Source: Paludibacteraceae bacterium (GTDB lineage Bacteria; Bacteroidota; Bacteroidia; Bacteroidales; Paludibacteraceae). Taken from it: a stretch of DNA of 64,000 nt. The translations under genes and the position numbers were made by a program. The stretch spans positions 1 to 64,000 of the forward strand of contig JAFSTB010000028.1 in assembly GCA_017450685.1 (NCBI GenBank). The letters are read 5' to 3'. Shown piece by piece: positions 18,729 through 27,464 of the stretch. Each line of letters opens with the position of its first letter. The first letter of the stretch is position 1. The notes beneath the pieces are model-generated. The model saw nothing but the letters and a program-made list of their open reading frames with translations, was not told the origin of the DNA and did no database searches.

Positions 18729-18751
18729 ATAGGCGGTTATCAGCCGCCTAT
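18729..18751. repeat. Intergenic palindrome, copy 2
   Basis: Identical core to the palindrome at 16295-16317 (arms ATAGGCGG / CCGCCTAT, centre TTATCAG); here the stem extends by two more base pairs (GC at each end). It lies 13 bases beyond the stop of the next gene upstream in transcription order. Confidence 0.6.
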
Positions 18752-18763
18752 GCCATATAATGT

Positions 18764-20611
18764 TTAGCGCACGAGAGCGCCTGTCATATTGTACATCTTA
18801 CCATCACGCAAGATATACAACTGACCGTTGATCATCACCTTACCATTATTCGTCTTGATATTCTCTATATCAATGATACCTGACGGGTTCTGGTTAGGAT
18901 AAGTAACGGTAACAATCAGATTGTCACCATCGATGGTGTAAGCGAAGGTATAGTCACCGGCTACATCAGCAACCATACGGCAGTTGCTTTCCATCGATTG
19001 ACTGAAGGTCCAGTTCTCGTGATACTCACGAGTCATCTCTCCGTCATTACCATACCAAGTCTTCTCTTCACCGAGTATGCGAACGATCTTGAAGGCATAG
19101 GTGCGACCTTCGTCAGACAGAGTGGCAGTTGCCACGCCGTCCACCATCTCTATCTTGCCGTTCTCCCAGTCGGTCATATCACCAACAAGGTAGTACTTGG
19201 CAACAGGTGCTTCCATGCCCCAATAACCGAGGCTGTATTCGTGCTCACCCCAAGCAGTGATGGTATAAATCATCGAAGCATCAATAGCGAGCATATCTGT
19301 GTGATTCCAGATTAGTTCCATATTGAGCGACGGAGTAGCAGTCTCACCATTGAAGCGTGCGAAACCAATCGAATCGGCATCTTCGGGTATAAGACCTACA
19401 AGTGTGTCAGTACCTACAAACCAGTCGGACATTACGCCGTTAGCGAACATCGTCTCGCCCTCTTTCCATGTTACAGCAGCGAACTTAGCAGCAACTCCTT
19501 CCACATTCCAGATTCCGGGAACAAGACGGATTTCTACCATGGTAGGCTCTACAACCGGCTCTACATAGAAGTTACCCGTTACAGTGAAGGCTTCAGCGGT
19601 ATAAGTAACTACCACATCACCTGCCTCTGCAAGTGTGAAGATAATGTTACGGTCGTTATCGGTGGTGATACCCTTGGCTACCTCGGTCAGTTCGTCATAA
19701 CCTTTTATTTGACCACCTTCCCAATTACCGTCAACGACAACTTTCAGCATATAGTCACCGGCGGCAAGGTTCTTGAAGGTATAGCTGTCTTCCATTACCT
19801 TAACGGCATTAGCTTGCCATGCCAACTCTTCACCTACCAAAGCGGCATTACCCGTGATATAGAACTTAGCTGTCTCCTCAACAGGGGCCACATAGAAGTT
19901 ACCCGTTACAGTGAAGGCTTCAGCGGTATAAGTAACTACCACATCACCTGCCTCTGCAAGGGTGAAGATAATGTTACGATCGTTATCAGTAGTGATACCT
20001 TTGGCTACTTCGGTCAGTTCGTCATAACCTACTACCATACCTTCATTCCATGTTCCGTCTTTGGTCACTTTCATTGTATAGTCACCGGCGGCAAGGTTCT
20101 TGAAGGTATAGCTGTCTTCCATTACCTTAACGGCATTAGCTTGCCATGCCAACTCTTCACCTACCAAAGCGGCATTACCCGTGATATAGAACTTAGGTGC
20201 GGGTTCAGGTTCAGCACCGAAGACTGACCAAGTACCTGTTTGCTTTTCGTACTTATCCCCTGTAACAGTCATTGTGAACAGGTCCTTACCTTCCACTAAG
20301 TCGATATCATCGGACTGATTCCACAATTGTTTATCACCTTTAGTCCAACTTGGTTCAGCAGCCTCGCTACTGAAGCGTCCAAAGATGATTTTCTTATAAC
20401 CATCAGGAACGGTAAACTCATAGATGTCTGTCTGCTTTTCTGCCAGAGAGATAAAATCACCCCAAGCAGCAGCTTCAGACCCATCGAAGTAATAGACCGC
20501 AAACTTAGCATTGGCTTCCTGCCAGTTGGCACTGGGAGCGAAATACAGTTTGCCTGCCCATGACATTACGCTCATAAGGAGCATAAGCCCAAAAGATAAG
20601 ATCTTTTTCAT
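18764..20611 (-). CDS. Secreted starch-binding-type protein with tandem SusE/F-like modules
   Basis: No catalytic motif. After the signal peptide (MKKILSFG...) the first domain (about 20-135; KLYFAPSANWQEANAKFAVY) is of the CBM26-like type found in amylases. Then two nearly identical 109-aa modules follow, each beginning KFYITGNAALVG and containing a NAVKVMEDSYTFKNL strand, as in glucan-binding modules of SusE/SusF and pullulanases. A second CBM26-like domain (MVEIRLVPGIWNVEG) and a further YYLVGDMTDWENG module follow, then the tail LYILRDGKMYNMTGALVR. It probably presents starch to the neighbouring amylases at the cell surface. ATGs at 20617 and 20623 are other possible starts. Confidence 0.82.
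   Translation of the reverse strand: MKKILSFGLMLLMSVMSWAGKLYFAPSANWQEANAKFAVYYFDGSEAAAWGDFISLAEKQTDIYEFTVPDGYKKIIFGRFSSEAAEPSWTKGDKQLWNQSDDIDLVEGKDLFTMTVTGDKYEKQTGTWSVFGAEPEPAPKFYITGNAALVGEELAWQANAVKVMEDSYTFKNLAAGDYTMKVTKDGTWNEGMVVGYDELTEVAKGITTDNDRNIIFTLAEAGDVVVTYTAEAFTVTGNFYVAPVEETAKFYITGNAALVGEELAWQANAVKVMEDSYTFKNLAAGDYMLKVVVDGNWEGGQIKGYDELTEVAKGITTDNDRNIIFTLAEAGDVVVTYTAEAFTVTGNFYVEPVVEPTMVEIRLVPGIWNVEGVAAKFAAVTWKEGETMFANGVMSDWFVGTDTLVGLIPEDADSIGFARFNGETATPSLNMELIWNHTDMLAIDASMIYTITAWGEHEYSLGYWGMEAPVAKYYLVGDMTDWENGKIEMVDGVATATLSDEGRTYAFKIVRILGEEKTWYGNDGEMTREYHENWTFSQSMESNCRMVADVAGDYTFAYTIDGDNLIVTVTYPNQNPSGIIDIENIKTNNGKVMINGQLYILRDGKMYNMTGALVR
19563..20194 (-). repeat. Tandem 327-bp repeat inside the starch-binding protein gene
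   Basis: Two adjacent copies, 327 bases apart and almost identical at the DNA level over most of their length, encode the two 109-aa modules. They differ mainly in one short patch (codons for TMKVTKDGTWNEGMVVG versus MLKVVVDGNWEGGQIKG). A recent in-frame duplication followed by local change is the simple explanation. Confidence 0.85.
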
Positions 20612-20658
20612 AGTCATTAGCATTAGTTAAACAATATATTCGTTGTGTTAGGGAACAA

Positions 20659-23600
20659 TCATTTCACTTGTTGACCGAATATGTCATACACTTTGCCTTC
20701 GTGTAATATATATAGGTGGTCGTTTACTATTACTTTATTGTATTGTTGTACGTTTTGCATAGCGTCCAACTCTTTTATATCTGTTCCTTCGTCCACACCG
20801 TCACAAGTGTCGTCCACAACAGCACGGCGACATTCGGCACGCCATACATAGCAGGTGTTTTCGGTGAGGAAGATATCTTGTGTTTGAGGTTTACGATTAC
20901 CTTCTGTGAAGATAACAAATATCTCTTTCACATCCTCTTTCATTGTCCATGTATGCCATTCCACATCATTGATCACTTCTGTTTGTGTCCATAGCATACC
21001 CGGCCATTTGGTTGTTTTGCCATCGAGAGCGTAAGGTGTATCTTTGTACTTATTTCCCACTTTGACACGTGTGAAAGCATATAGATAGACTTGTTCCCAC
21101 TCTTGAGGTTTGACGAAGCGAACAGTTATAGGTCCGTCTTGTGGTGCTTTGTAGGTATAAGTGTTTGTATAAGTGTCAGTCTGCTCTTTGGTGGCGGCAT
21201 CGAAGGCATAGGCTTGTACGGTGGCAGTCTCGTGAAGAGTGAGGGTGACACTGTCTTGAGCAGGATTAGCACAGAGAGCAGGGTCAGAGCCATCGGTGGA
21301 ATAATATATTATCGTTCCGTGTCTTCCTATAGCATTGATTGTGACGGTGATACCTTCTTCTTGGTCGCGGAAGGAAGAGGTCTCGGGACTGAGGTTAAGG
21401 TCGAAATCAGGGTTGAGTTCCGGTGCTTGCTCATATTGCACCTCATACTGACTCTCTGTCTCAAAGCCTTCTGTCCAGCCGAAGTCGGCATCATAATCCA
21501 CTTCAAGGTCGTTGGAGCGGATATTCAAGCCACCGCAGTCCTCACCCGAAGAGATGCAGAAATGTACGGTCTCGAGCGATTGGTCGAACTCATAGCTATA
21601 CCAACCATCGAGGTCAGGGTAGATGCGTTGTCCGGGATAAGCACCCATGATATTTTCCGAGGTAGCATTACCTTCTTCATCCACACCAGGTATCCAAGCG
21701 TAATAATACACTTTCTCCCATTGAGCGGGTTTATCAAAGCGCACGCGAATACCTCTCTTGAGCGGCTCACGATAGGTGTAGGTATAAGTCTGCACTTGCG
21801 ACTGAGCAGTACCGCAAACAGCCATCACCTTCACTGTTGTCGTCTCCGTTATTGTCAGCGGTTCGGTATAGACGAGCGACTCGGTGGTAGGTTCAGTGCC
21901 GTCTAAGGTATAATAGATAACACCTGCACCGGTGCCGCCTACGGCTTGCATCGTCACTTGCACACCTACCTCTTTATCCTCGAACGAAGCGTCAGGGGTA
22001 ACAATAAGTCCGGGAGCCACATCGCTGTCGGCATGCACCCACATCTCATAACTCTCGTTATGTTTATTGCCGTTATCGTCGTAGGTATGATAACCGCTTG
22101 CCATTAGTACGCAACCACTGTGTTGTTGACCTGTCTTATCGCCCAAGCAAAGAATCAGATAACCGTTCTTACCAACGACAGTGGCTTGATAGCCTGTGTT
22201 ATTAGCGGACCACGACTCATCTTTCACCTCACTCTCCGAATGGATGCCGGCACAATGACGAGCGTTAATCATATCTTTGAGATAGTCTTTATATTTGTAC
22301 CAGTGAGGATAGAACAAACAAGGCACACCAGGCATTGAGAGTATGAGTGCGTTGGCATCCAAGAGACGATACTTGAGTGCGTCAGTCATTGAGTTGCCAT
22401 TACCGCCAAACTCTTGTCCGTTGCCGCGCAGGAACATATCGTGGTTATCCACCCATGTGACAGCATATTTCTTCCAATAGTCGTCAGCCATCAGACCTGC
22501 ACCTCGACCGCTATAGTTCCAGCCGGCTATTGCATCGATAGCGGAGTACTTGGTTTGGAAGTCAAGAGCCATCACGTTATTGCCTGCCATTCCTATTCGG
22601 TTTTTTATCTCGTCGTTGCCCGACCAACATTCCATAAAGGCTATATCAGGTGTAGAAGCACGGTTGTAGGTGTCCATGTGTGCATTGTTGAAGCCGTCAC
22701 CTTTATCGTAACGCCATCCGTCGAAGCCCATCACATTGCGCATCCATTGCAGGTAGGCTTTGAACATCGCTTGCACTTTCGGGCTCTGGTGTGCCCAGTC
22801 GCGCGCTGCATCCCAGTTGGCTCCGTCATCTTCCGGACCGGTGGCTGTACCCCAACAGTCGCCTGCCAACTCTTCACTCTTATTGGCAGGATGGTTGATC
22901 TCGTCGTTGCTGCATATATACGAACCGTCGGGTTCAAATACGCCATACTCGCCGAAGTTCTGAACGGCAAAGTCACACCATGTAGCCATAGCCTCGGTAT
23001 GATTGATAACGATGTCGGCTATCACTTTTGTACCGCTGTTATGGAAGGCTTTGATGAGCGATTCCAACTCGGCACGACTACCCCAGTCGGAGTTCTGGTT
23101 GGAGTATTGTTTGGGGTGATAACCCACACCTGCTGCGTAGCCCGATGGCGGCAACCATATCATATCAAAATACGCACCTATCTCACCTGCTTGGGGGAGA
23201 AGAGTGCGCCACTTGGTATCGCCATAAGTCTCTGTTCCGTTGCCTATGGTATCATTCACATCGTAAGAGTCGTAGAAGAAACCTTGCATCATCACTGCCG
23301 TTGATTGCGAAGGCACAGAGCGCAAATCCTTGCATGAGTTGCAACCGATATAAATCTGGTTGTTGCCATACCCCATCATCTTGATGTATATATCATACAC
23401 ATTGGTTTCAGCCACCAGATACCAACTCTCACCTTTTGTTATGGAGAAAGTGCTGGCAGGGTCAATGGGTTCAACCCAACCGGCTTCACTGCATTTGTCG
23501 TAAATCTGGAACTCCGTACCGGCGGTAAGTGTCTGTTGCAAAAGCATATACTCCATTCCCACGCCGGTATATTCGTTATTAAGCGTGGCAGGTATATAGT

Positions 23601-24042
23601 CACCGCCATTGATGAGGATACCGAAGCAAGGTGTATCGCCATCTGTGCCGCCTTGACCGCCTGAACAGTTGCTACCCGTCTGACACCAGATGCTGTTATC
23701 GTTCATCTTCAGTTTGATATAAAAATCATAACAACCTGCCACATTGCATGTTGCTTTGTCTGCCGTCTCTGTAAAATTACCTTTGGCACTGGTAGCACCC
23801 GACTCCATTGGGGTCATAAAAGCCACTTTATTGGTGTTGTCATACAAGGTGAGGTAGTCACCTTCTTCCAATTGCACCGATACCAAGTACTGGTCACGAC
23901 CCTGAAAATCCTGATTTCCCAAAGCAGTGGCTTTGTGGAAGGTCGTACCGTTAACCATTATGCCATACGACTGAGCAGACACATACATCGCCACACTTAA
24001 AAGGGCGAAGAACAAGAAATTACGTTTTAACATCTGTTTCAC
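20659..24042 (-). CDS. Large secreted GH13 alpha-amylase with starch-binding domains
   Basis: Extracellular endo-acting alpha-amylase of 1127 aa. After the signal peptide (to about 23) two approx. 90-aa domains (starting YGIMVNGT at 26 and FGILINGG at 140) precede the GH13 barrel (about 245-640). Catalytic residues: D446 (DGWRYDKGD), E471 (FMECWSG), D535 (WVDNHDMFL). The C-terminal half alternates chitobiase-type beta domains (about 700-775 and 895-985; YYTLDGTEPTTES, YYSTDGSDPALCA) with two CBM26-type starch-binding domains (about 780-885 and 990-1085; VRFDKPAQWEKVYYYAW). The tail LYILHEGKVYDIFGQQVK is T9SS-like. First gene of the set and preceded by its own promoter. Confidence 0.94.
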   Translation of the reverse strand: MKQMLKRNFLFFALLSVAMYVSAQSYGIMVNGTTFHKATALGNQDFQGRDQYLVSVQLEEGDYLTLYDNTNKVAFMTPMESGATSAKGNFTETADKATCNVAGCYDFYIKLKMNDNSIWCQTGSNCSGGQGGTDGDTPCFGILINGGDYIPATLNNEYTGVGMEYMLLQQTLTAGTEFQIYDKCSEAGWVEPIDPASTFSITKGESWYLVAETNVYDIYIKMMGYGNNQIYIGCNSCKDLRSVPSQSTAVMMQGFFYDSYDVNDTIGNGTETYGDTKWRTLLPQAGEIGAYFDMIWLPPSGYAAGVGYHPKQYSNQNSDWGSRAELESLIKAFHNSGTKVIADIVINHTEAMATWCDFAVQNFGEYGVFEPDGSYICSNDEINHPANKSEELAGDCWGTATGPEDDGANWDAARDWAHQSPKVQAMFKAYLQWMRNVMGFDGWRYDKGDGFNNAHMDTYNRASTPDIAFMECWSGNDEIKNRIGMAGNNVMALDFQTKYSAIDAIAGWNYSGRGAGLMADDYWKKYAVTWVDNHDMFLRGNGQEFGGNGNSMTDALKYRLLDANALILSMPGVPCLFYPHWYKYKDYLKDMINARHCAGIHSESEVKDESWSANNTGYQATVVGKNGYLILCLGDKTGQQHSGCVLMASGYHTYDDNGNKHNESYEMWVHADSDVAPGLIVTPDASFEDKEVGVQVTMQAVGGTGAGVIYYTLDGTEPTTESLVYTEPLTITETTTVKVMAVCGTAQSQVQTYTYTYREPLKRGIRVRFDKPAQWEKVYYYAWIPGVDEEGNATSENIMGAYPGQRIYPDLDGWYSYEFDQSLETVHFCISSGEDCGGLNIRSNDLEVDYDADFGWTEGFETESQYEVQYEQAPELNPDFDLNLSPETSSFRDQEEGITVTINAIGRHGTIIYYSTDGSDPALCANPAQDSVTLTLHETATVQAYAFDAATKEQTDTYTNTYTYKAPQDGPITVRFVKPQEWEQVYLYAFTRVKVGNKYKDTPYALDGKTTKWPGMLWTQTEVINDVEWHTWTMKEDVKEIFVIFTEGNRKPQTQDIFLTENTCYVWRAECRRAVVDDTCDGVDEGTDIKELDAMQNVQQYNKVIVNDHLYILHEGKVYDIFGQQVK

Positions 24043-24081
24043 TGATTTATTTTGCGCTTTATATGCGCACTATTGAACGCG

Positions 24082-24112
24082 CAAAGATAAGGATACTTTT
24101 TTGTTTGTGCAA
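24082..24112 (-). promoter_or_regulatory. Promoter of the amylase / starch-binding set
   Basis: On the minus strand: TTG (24112-24110), a 20-base spacer, then TATCTTTG (24089-24082), a good match to the Bacteroidetes consensus. The start codon lies 40 bases downstream. An imperfect GCGCAA palindrome (ATGCGCAA, 24117-24124) lies just upstream. Confidence 0.75.
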
Positions 24113-24142
24113 CATTATGCGCAATAAAAATAAAAATACCGA

Positions 24143-24844
24143 CTAACTCTCACACTTTATAATTTTTACGACTATTGCCAATTTTTCTTCCACTCTAAAA
24201 GAGACTTCCCATTTGTCGTATCTAAGGTGATAGATTCGCTGCATATCGTTTTGATAAGCGGGACGAGGGTCATAAGAGAGCACCTCTTCCACTTGTTCTT
24301 TGGAGCGACTATCCATACCTGACGTATCATCCCAAACCACTGTCAGTCTGTCTTTTAGTCCGTTAACAGCGAAACCGTCCGCAGCATCGGGATGTGAGTC
24401 GGTATATGCCAAATAGGGTTTGATATCGTAAACAGGTGTACCGTCCAACATATCCGCGCCGGAGACCAAGAGGGTATAACCTTCAGTTGCCGACTGTTCA
24501 ACGCCAAGCAGTCGCACACTGCTCATTCCTATCGGGTTAGGGCGATAGGGTGAACGAGTGGCAAAAACGCCAACGCGTGTGTTTCCGCCCAGTCGAGGCG
24601 GACGAACGGTTGGCGACCAACTCATACCTGCTTCAGTACCTGAGGTAGCGTTTTTAAGGTCGTGGAACCCCCATAACAACCACAGATGACTAAATTGCTC
24701 TATACCTCTTAGCGACTCTTTGACGCGATAATCAGGTTCAAAGACGATGCGCGTAAGGAGCAAGGTGCGTTCATCGGTCTGACGAGGAATACCAAACTTA
24801 TCCTTAAACCCGTTGCGAGCACGAGCAATAACTTTTAATTCCAT
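24143..24844 (-). CDS. trmO: tRNA (N6-threonylcarbamoyladenosine37-N6)-methyltransferase TrmO
   Basis: SAM-dependent enzyme of the TsaA/UPF0066 family that N6-methylates t6A37 in threonine tRNAs. The family signature is plain: residues about 48-60 (IEQFSHLWLLWGF) and the conserved block GVFATRSPYRPNPIGMSSVRLL (within about 91-112), followed by DMLDGTPVYDIKPYLAY. The length, 233 aa, is that of the family. It is a single gene between the amylase promoter and the tRNA-Phe gene; the latter is on the opposite strand. Confidence 0.93.
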   Translation of the reverse strand: MELKVIARARNGFKDKFGIPRQTDERTLLLTRIVFEPDYRVKESLRGIEQFSHLWLLWGFHDLKNATSGTEAGMSWSPTVRPPRLGGNTRVGVFATRSPYRPNPIGMSSVRLLGVEQSATEGYTLLVSGADMLDGTPVYDIKPYLAYTDSHPDAADGFAVNGLKDRLTVVWDDTSGMDSRSKEQVEEVLSYDPRPAYQNDMQRIYHLRYDKWEVSFRVEEKLAIVVKIIKCES

Positions 24845-24901
24845 ATTTTGACCGGTTTTTTGAGTTTTTTGAATATTTTTTCATTTTTTTGCTCAAAAAT
24901 T

Positions 24902-24931
24902 TTGCAGGTTCACAAAATAGCCTTACCTTTG
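24902..24931 (+). promoter_or_regulatory. tRNA-Phe promoter
   Basis: TTG at 24902-24904, a 19-base spacer and TACCTTTG at 24924-24931 match the Bacteroidetes consensus. The mature tRNA begins about 50 bases downstream. Confidence 0.75.
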
Positions 24932-24982
24932 CACGCTTTTTCGGCGCAACTATAGCGAAAAGTGCTGCGAAAAGCGCAGAAT

Positions 24983-25055
24983 GGTACCTTAGCTCAGGTG
25001 GTAGAGCAATGGACTGAAAATCCATGTGTCCTTGGTTCAACTCCAAGAGGTACCA
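24983..25055 (+). tRNA. tRNA-Phe (anticodon GAA)
   Basis: The 73-base sequence folds as a complete cloverleaf: acceptor arms GGTACCT and AGGTACC, D-arm with AGCTCAGGTGGTAGAGC, anticodon arm ATGGA-CTGAAAA-TCCAT with anticodon GAA, and T-arm CTTGG-TTCAACT-CCAAG. The discriminator base is A and the CCA end is not encoded. It is the only plus-strand gene in the 50-kb minus-strand block. Confidence 0.97.
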
Positions 25056-25059
25056 CACT

Positions 25060-25087
25060 AAAAGAGAGGCTATTAAGCCTCTCTTTT
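25060..25087. terminator. Terminator shared by tRNA-Phe and the exported-protein operon
   Basis: Arms AAAAGAGAGGCT (25060-25071) and AGCCTCTCTTTT (25076-25087) surround a 4-base ATTA loop. The hairpin has T-runs on both strands, so it can end the plus-strand tRNA transcript and the minus-strand operon, whose last gene stops at 25094. Confidence 0.85.
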
Positions 25088-25093
25088 GTTTGT

Positions 25094-26320
25094 TTATTTG
25101 AGTTCTCTTATCAGCATACCTACATCTATATGTCCGCCTGACACTTTGGTGAAAGTGGTGTATTGGATATCTGCATTGGCGGCATTTTCTTCTCCTGCCA
25201 TAAACCGGTTATCCCAAATCTGACCGGCAACAGGTTTGATGACGGCTACTTGTTTGTAGGTGGTGCGACCATCTTTTTCCACTTGTTGCAGCACTTCGAA
25301 GCGCGACTTGTCGGATATGTTTTCTTTCAGTCCTATAGGTGCTTTGATGGGGTCGGCACTGACCAGTCGGACTTTTGTTTTGAACACTTCGAAGTTGCGC
25401 GCGAGGTTGGCTATATTCTCGTCGATAGCACGCGTACAGGCTTTGCGCACCATTTGGTCGGGAGTGTCAAGGTTAACCCCCATAAAAGAGATGTTCTTGC
25501 CCGAAGATAGTTGTGAGCCTATATACTCGAGTTGGAACATATCGTGTTGTTGGTTGAACGTTTTCACTTTTTCAACGTCAGCGGTATCGGTGTACATTGT
25601 CTCGTAGAAAGTCTGTGCTGTCTCTTCGTCCCATTTGAGTCGATAGAGGTGTGTATTCACTTTGACGTTGAAGCCTTTGATTGTATTCACCATAGAGGCA
25701 GCGACTTGTGTTGTGGAGTTGACAGCGTTGCCCACATCTCCACCGACGGTAGCACCTAACACCCCTCCTAACAGTGCGCCAAAGACTGACATTGCAGTAC
25801 CGGCAGCCTGTGCTTTGGGTGCCTGGTCGATATAAACGATGTCATTAACCAATACGAAGGTGTTGTGTATCAACTCCTCACCTGCATCTTCAAGCATAGC
25901 GTTACCTCTCACTGTTTGTGCTGCCAACTGACGCTTAAACTCAGATGCGTCGTATAGTCCGCGTTGAGCGATAAGCGACATATCACAAACGCCTGTTTGC
26001 GGGTCACGGTTGAACCAACGTCCCACCAAACGAGCGGCTATATGGTTGTTTTTCAGGAACTGTTCACCTTTCTCATTGGAAGGTAAGGTGGAGTTGGTTT
26101 GAATGACTTTGACACTGAGATCATGGTCATTGTACTTGTCGGAAATAGGCATATCGACAAACACATCGGCTATGTTCTTTCCGAAATCCTGCTCCGCATG
26201 ATAGATGAGCAACGAATAGATAGAACTGCGCCGATAGTCAACCTCGCTGATAGTGCGACGTTGAGCCAATAGAGAAGTGCAAAGGGAAAGGAAAAGAATG
26301 TATGTAAGTATTCGTTTCAT
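25094..26320 (-). CDS. Exported protein of unknown function (operon member 6)
   Basis: Function not recognised. The 408-aa product has a signal peptide (MKRILTYILFLSLCTSLLAQ) and is soluble or surface-attached after cleavage. The N-terminal part (about 22-75; DYRRSSIYSLLIYHAEQDFG, then MPISDKYNDHDLSVKVI) resembles conserved Bacteroidales exported proteins. A Gly/Ala-rich stretch at about 175-205 (AGTAMSVFGALLGGVLGATVGGDVG) could insert in a membrane, as in glycine-zipper proteins. It starts 12 bases after the WG-repeat gene and ends before the shared terminator. It is the last gene of a six-gene set coding only for exported proteins. Confidence 0.75.
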   Translation of the reverse strand: MKRILTYILFLSLCTSLLAQRRTISEVDYRRSSIYSLLIYHAEQDFGKNIADVFVDMPISDKYNDHDLSVKVIQTNSTLPSNEKGEQFLKNNHIAARLVGRWFNRDPQTGVCDMSLIAQRGLYDASEFKRQLAAQTVRGNAMLEDAGEELIHNTFVLVNDIVYIDQAPKAQAAGTAMSVFGALLGGVLGATVGGDVGNAVNSTTQVAASMVNTIKGFNVKVNTHLYRLKWDEETAQTFYETMYTDTADVEKVKTFNQQHDMFQLEYIGSQLSSGKNISFMGVNLDTPDQMVRKACTRAIDENIANLARNFEVFKTKVRLVSADPIKAPIGLKENISDKSRFEVLQQVEKDGRTTYKQVAVIKPVAGQIWDNRFMAGEENAANADIQYTTFTKVSGGHIDVGMLIRELK

Positions 26321-26332
26321 AGCGACACCGGT

Positions 26333-27463
26333 TTAATAATCCCAATCCGTTTCAGGGATAATGGTTGTTAGTTTATATACACGTTCTCTTTTGGTTACAT
26401 ACAGAATAAGGCGTTTCAGTTCTGTATCATCAAAGTGTTGCAAAGGCAGGTTCTTATAGTGATTGAGGGCTCTATATGCTTGTGTTTCACTTTTTAAGAC
26501 AGCGGGTATCATCTCCTCTCCGAATGCGTTTACCATACCGAAAGCAGTGTCTCTGCGTTGTATATGTCCCACTACGAAAGCGCAACCGCCATGCATCAGA
26601 CTATCGGCACTGACGCGACTATTGTAACGGAAGACATCATAATATCCGCTCATTTGCTTGGTGGTAGTATTGTAAAGGGCATATTTGTCAGCATTCTTGA
26701 CAACGACAAAATCATTTTTCCGATAGAGCAACACCTCGTCAAAAGCCTCAGCAATTATCGGTTTGAGACTATCAATAGACATCAACCGCCATTTGTTATT
26801 CTCTTCCCTCACCCCGAGAAAATGTCCGTCACCTGAGATAGCGGTATGGATATCAATATAATTGAAGGGCAATACCTGTTGCATATTCACATCCACTAAT
26901 CCCCATTTGCCGTTATCACCTTTGGCAGCCATATATCCGTAGGATGGCGGATAAACGCCTTTGTAGGAGAACCTGCCAATCGAATCGCCTTGTTCGTTGA
27001 GAACGATACTATAAGAGAGCGCCGACTGAGCATCGTTCATATTAACGATGGCACGCGAACAGGAATAAGGGTCGAGGGTGTAGGTAGATAGTGACGTTGA
27101 ATAAAAGACGTGCAGCAACTGCTTCGTTTGCAAGTTATAATAGGCATTGGCTATCACCACGTCGTTTTTGGCACGCTTATAGGAGTAGGTCAATACGGCT
27201 ATGTCCTCTGAGAAGGAATGTTCTTTATTAGGGTAGTATTTGGAGCGTTTCGACCATTTGGCAGGCTTATTGTCAGCAGTGTAAGGAGCGAACATCTCTG
27301 CATAGACCGACTGCCGTTGTTTCTTGTCATATATGTTTTGCCCTAGGGCATCACATATACCTTTCTTGGTTATGGTATAAGTATTTTGTGCATTGACAGG
27401 GGCAAGTATCCCTATCAATGCACAAAACATCAATACACTTATTAGGCGTGTTTGTTTTTTCAT
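26333..27463 (-). CDS. Exported WG-repeat protein (operon member 5)
   Basis: The 376-aa product has a signal peptide (MKKQTRLISVLMFCALIGILAPVNAQ). Several degenerate WG (KWG) repeats are visible: GDNGKWGLVDVNMQQVLPF, NNKWRLMSIDSLKPII, DKYALYNTTTKQMSGYYD and AFGMVNAFGEEMIPAV. Such repeats form beta-rich, probably protein-binding, units. The start was set at 27463, one base after the preceding gene's stop; an open frame runs further upstream but overlaps that gene and would hide the signal peptide. Function unknown. Confidence 0.8.
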   Translation of the reverse strand: MKKQTRLISVLMFCALIGILAPVNAQNTYTITKKGICDALGQNIYDKKQRQSVYAEMFAPYTADNKPAKWSKRSKYYPNKEHSFSEDIAVLTYSYKRAKNDVVIANAYYNLQTKQLLHVFYSTSLSTYTLDPYSCSRAIVNMNDAQSALSYSIVLNEQGDSIGRFSYKGVYPPSYGYMAAKGDNGKWGLVDVNMQQVLPFNYIDIHTAISGDGHFLGVREENNKWRLMSIDSLKPIIAEAFDEVLLYRKNDFVVVKNADKYALYNTTTKQMSGYYDVFRYNSRVSADSLMHGGCAFVVGHIQRRDTAFGMVNAFGEEMIPAVLKSETQAYRALNHYKNLPLQHFDDTELKRLILYVTKRERVYKLTTIIPETDWDY

Positions 27464-27464
27464 C

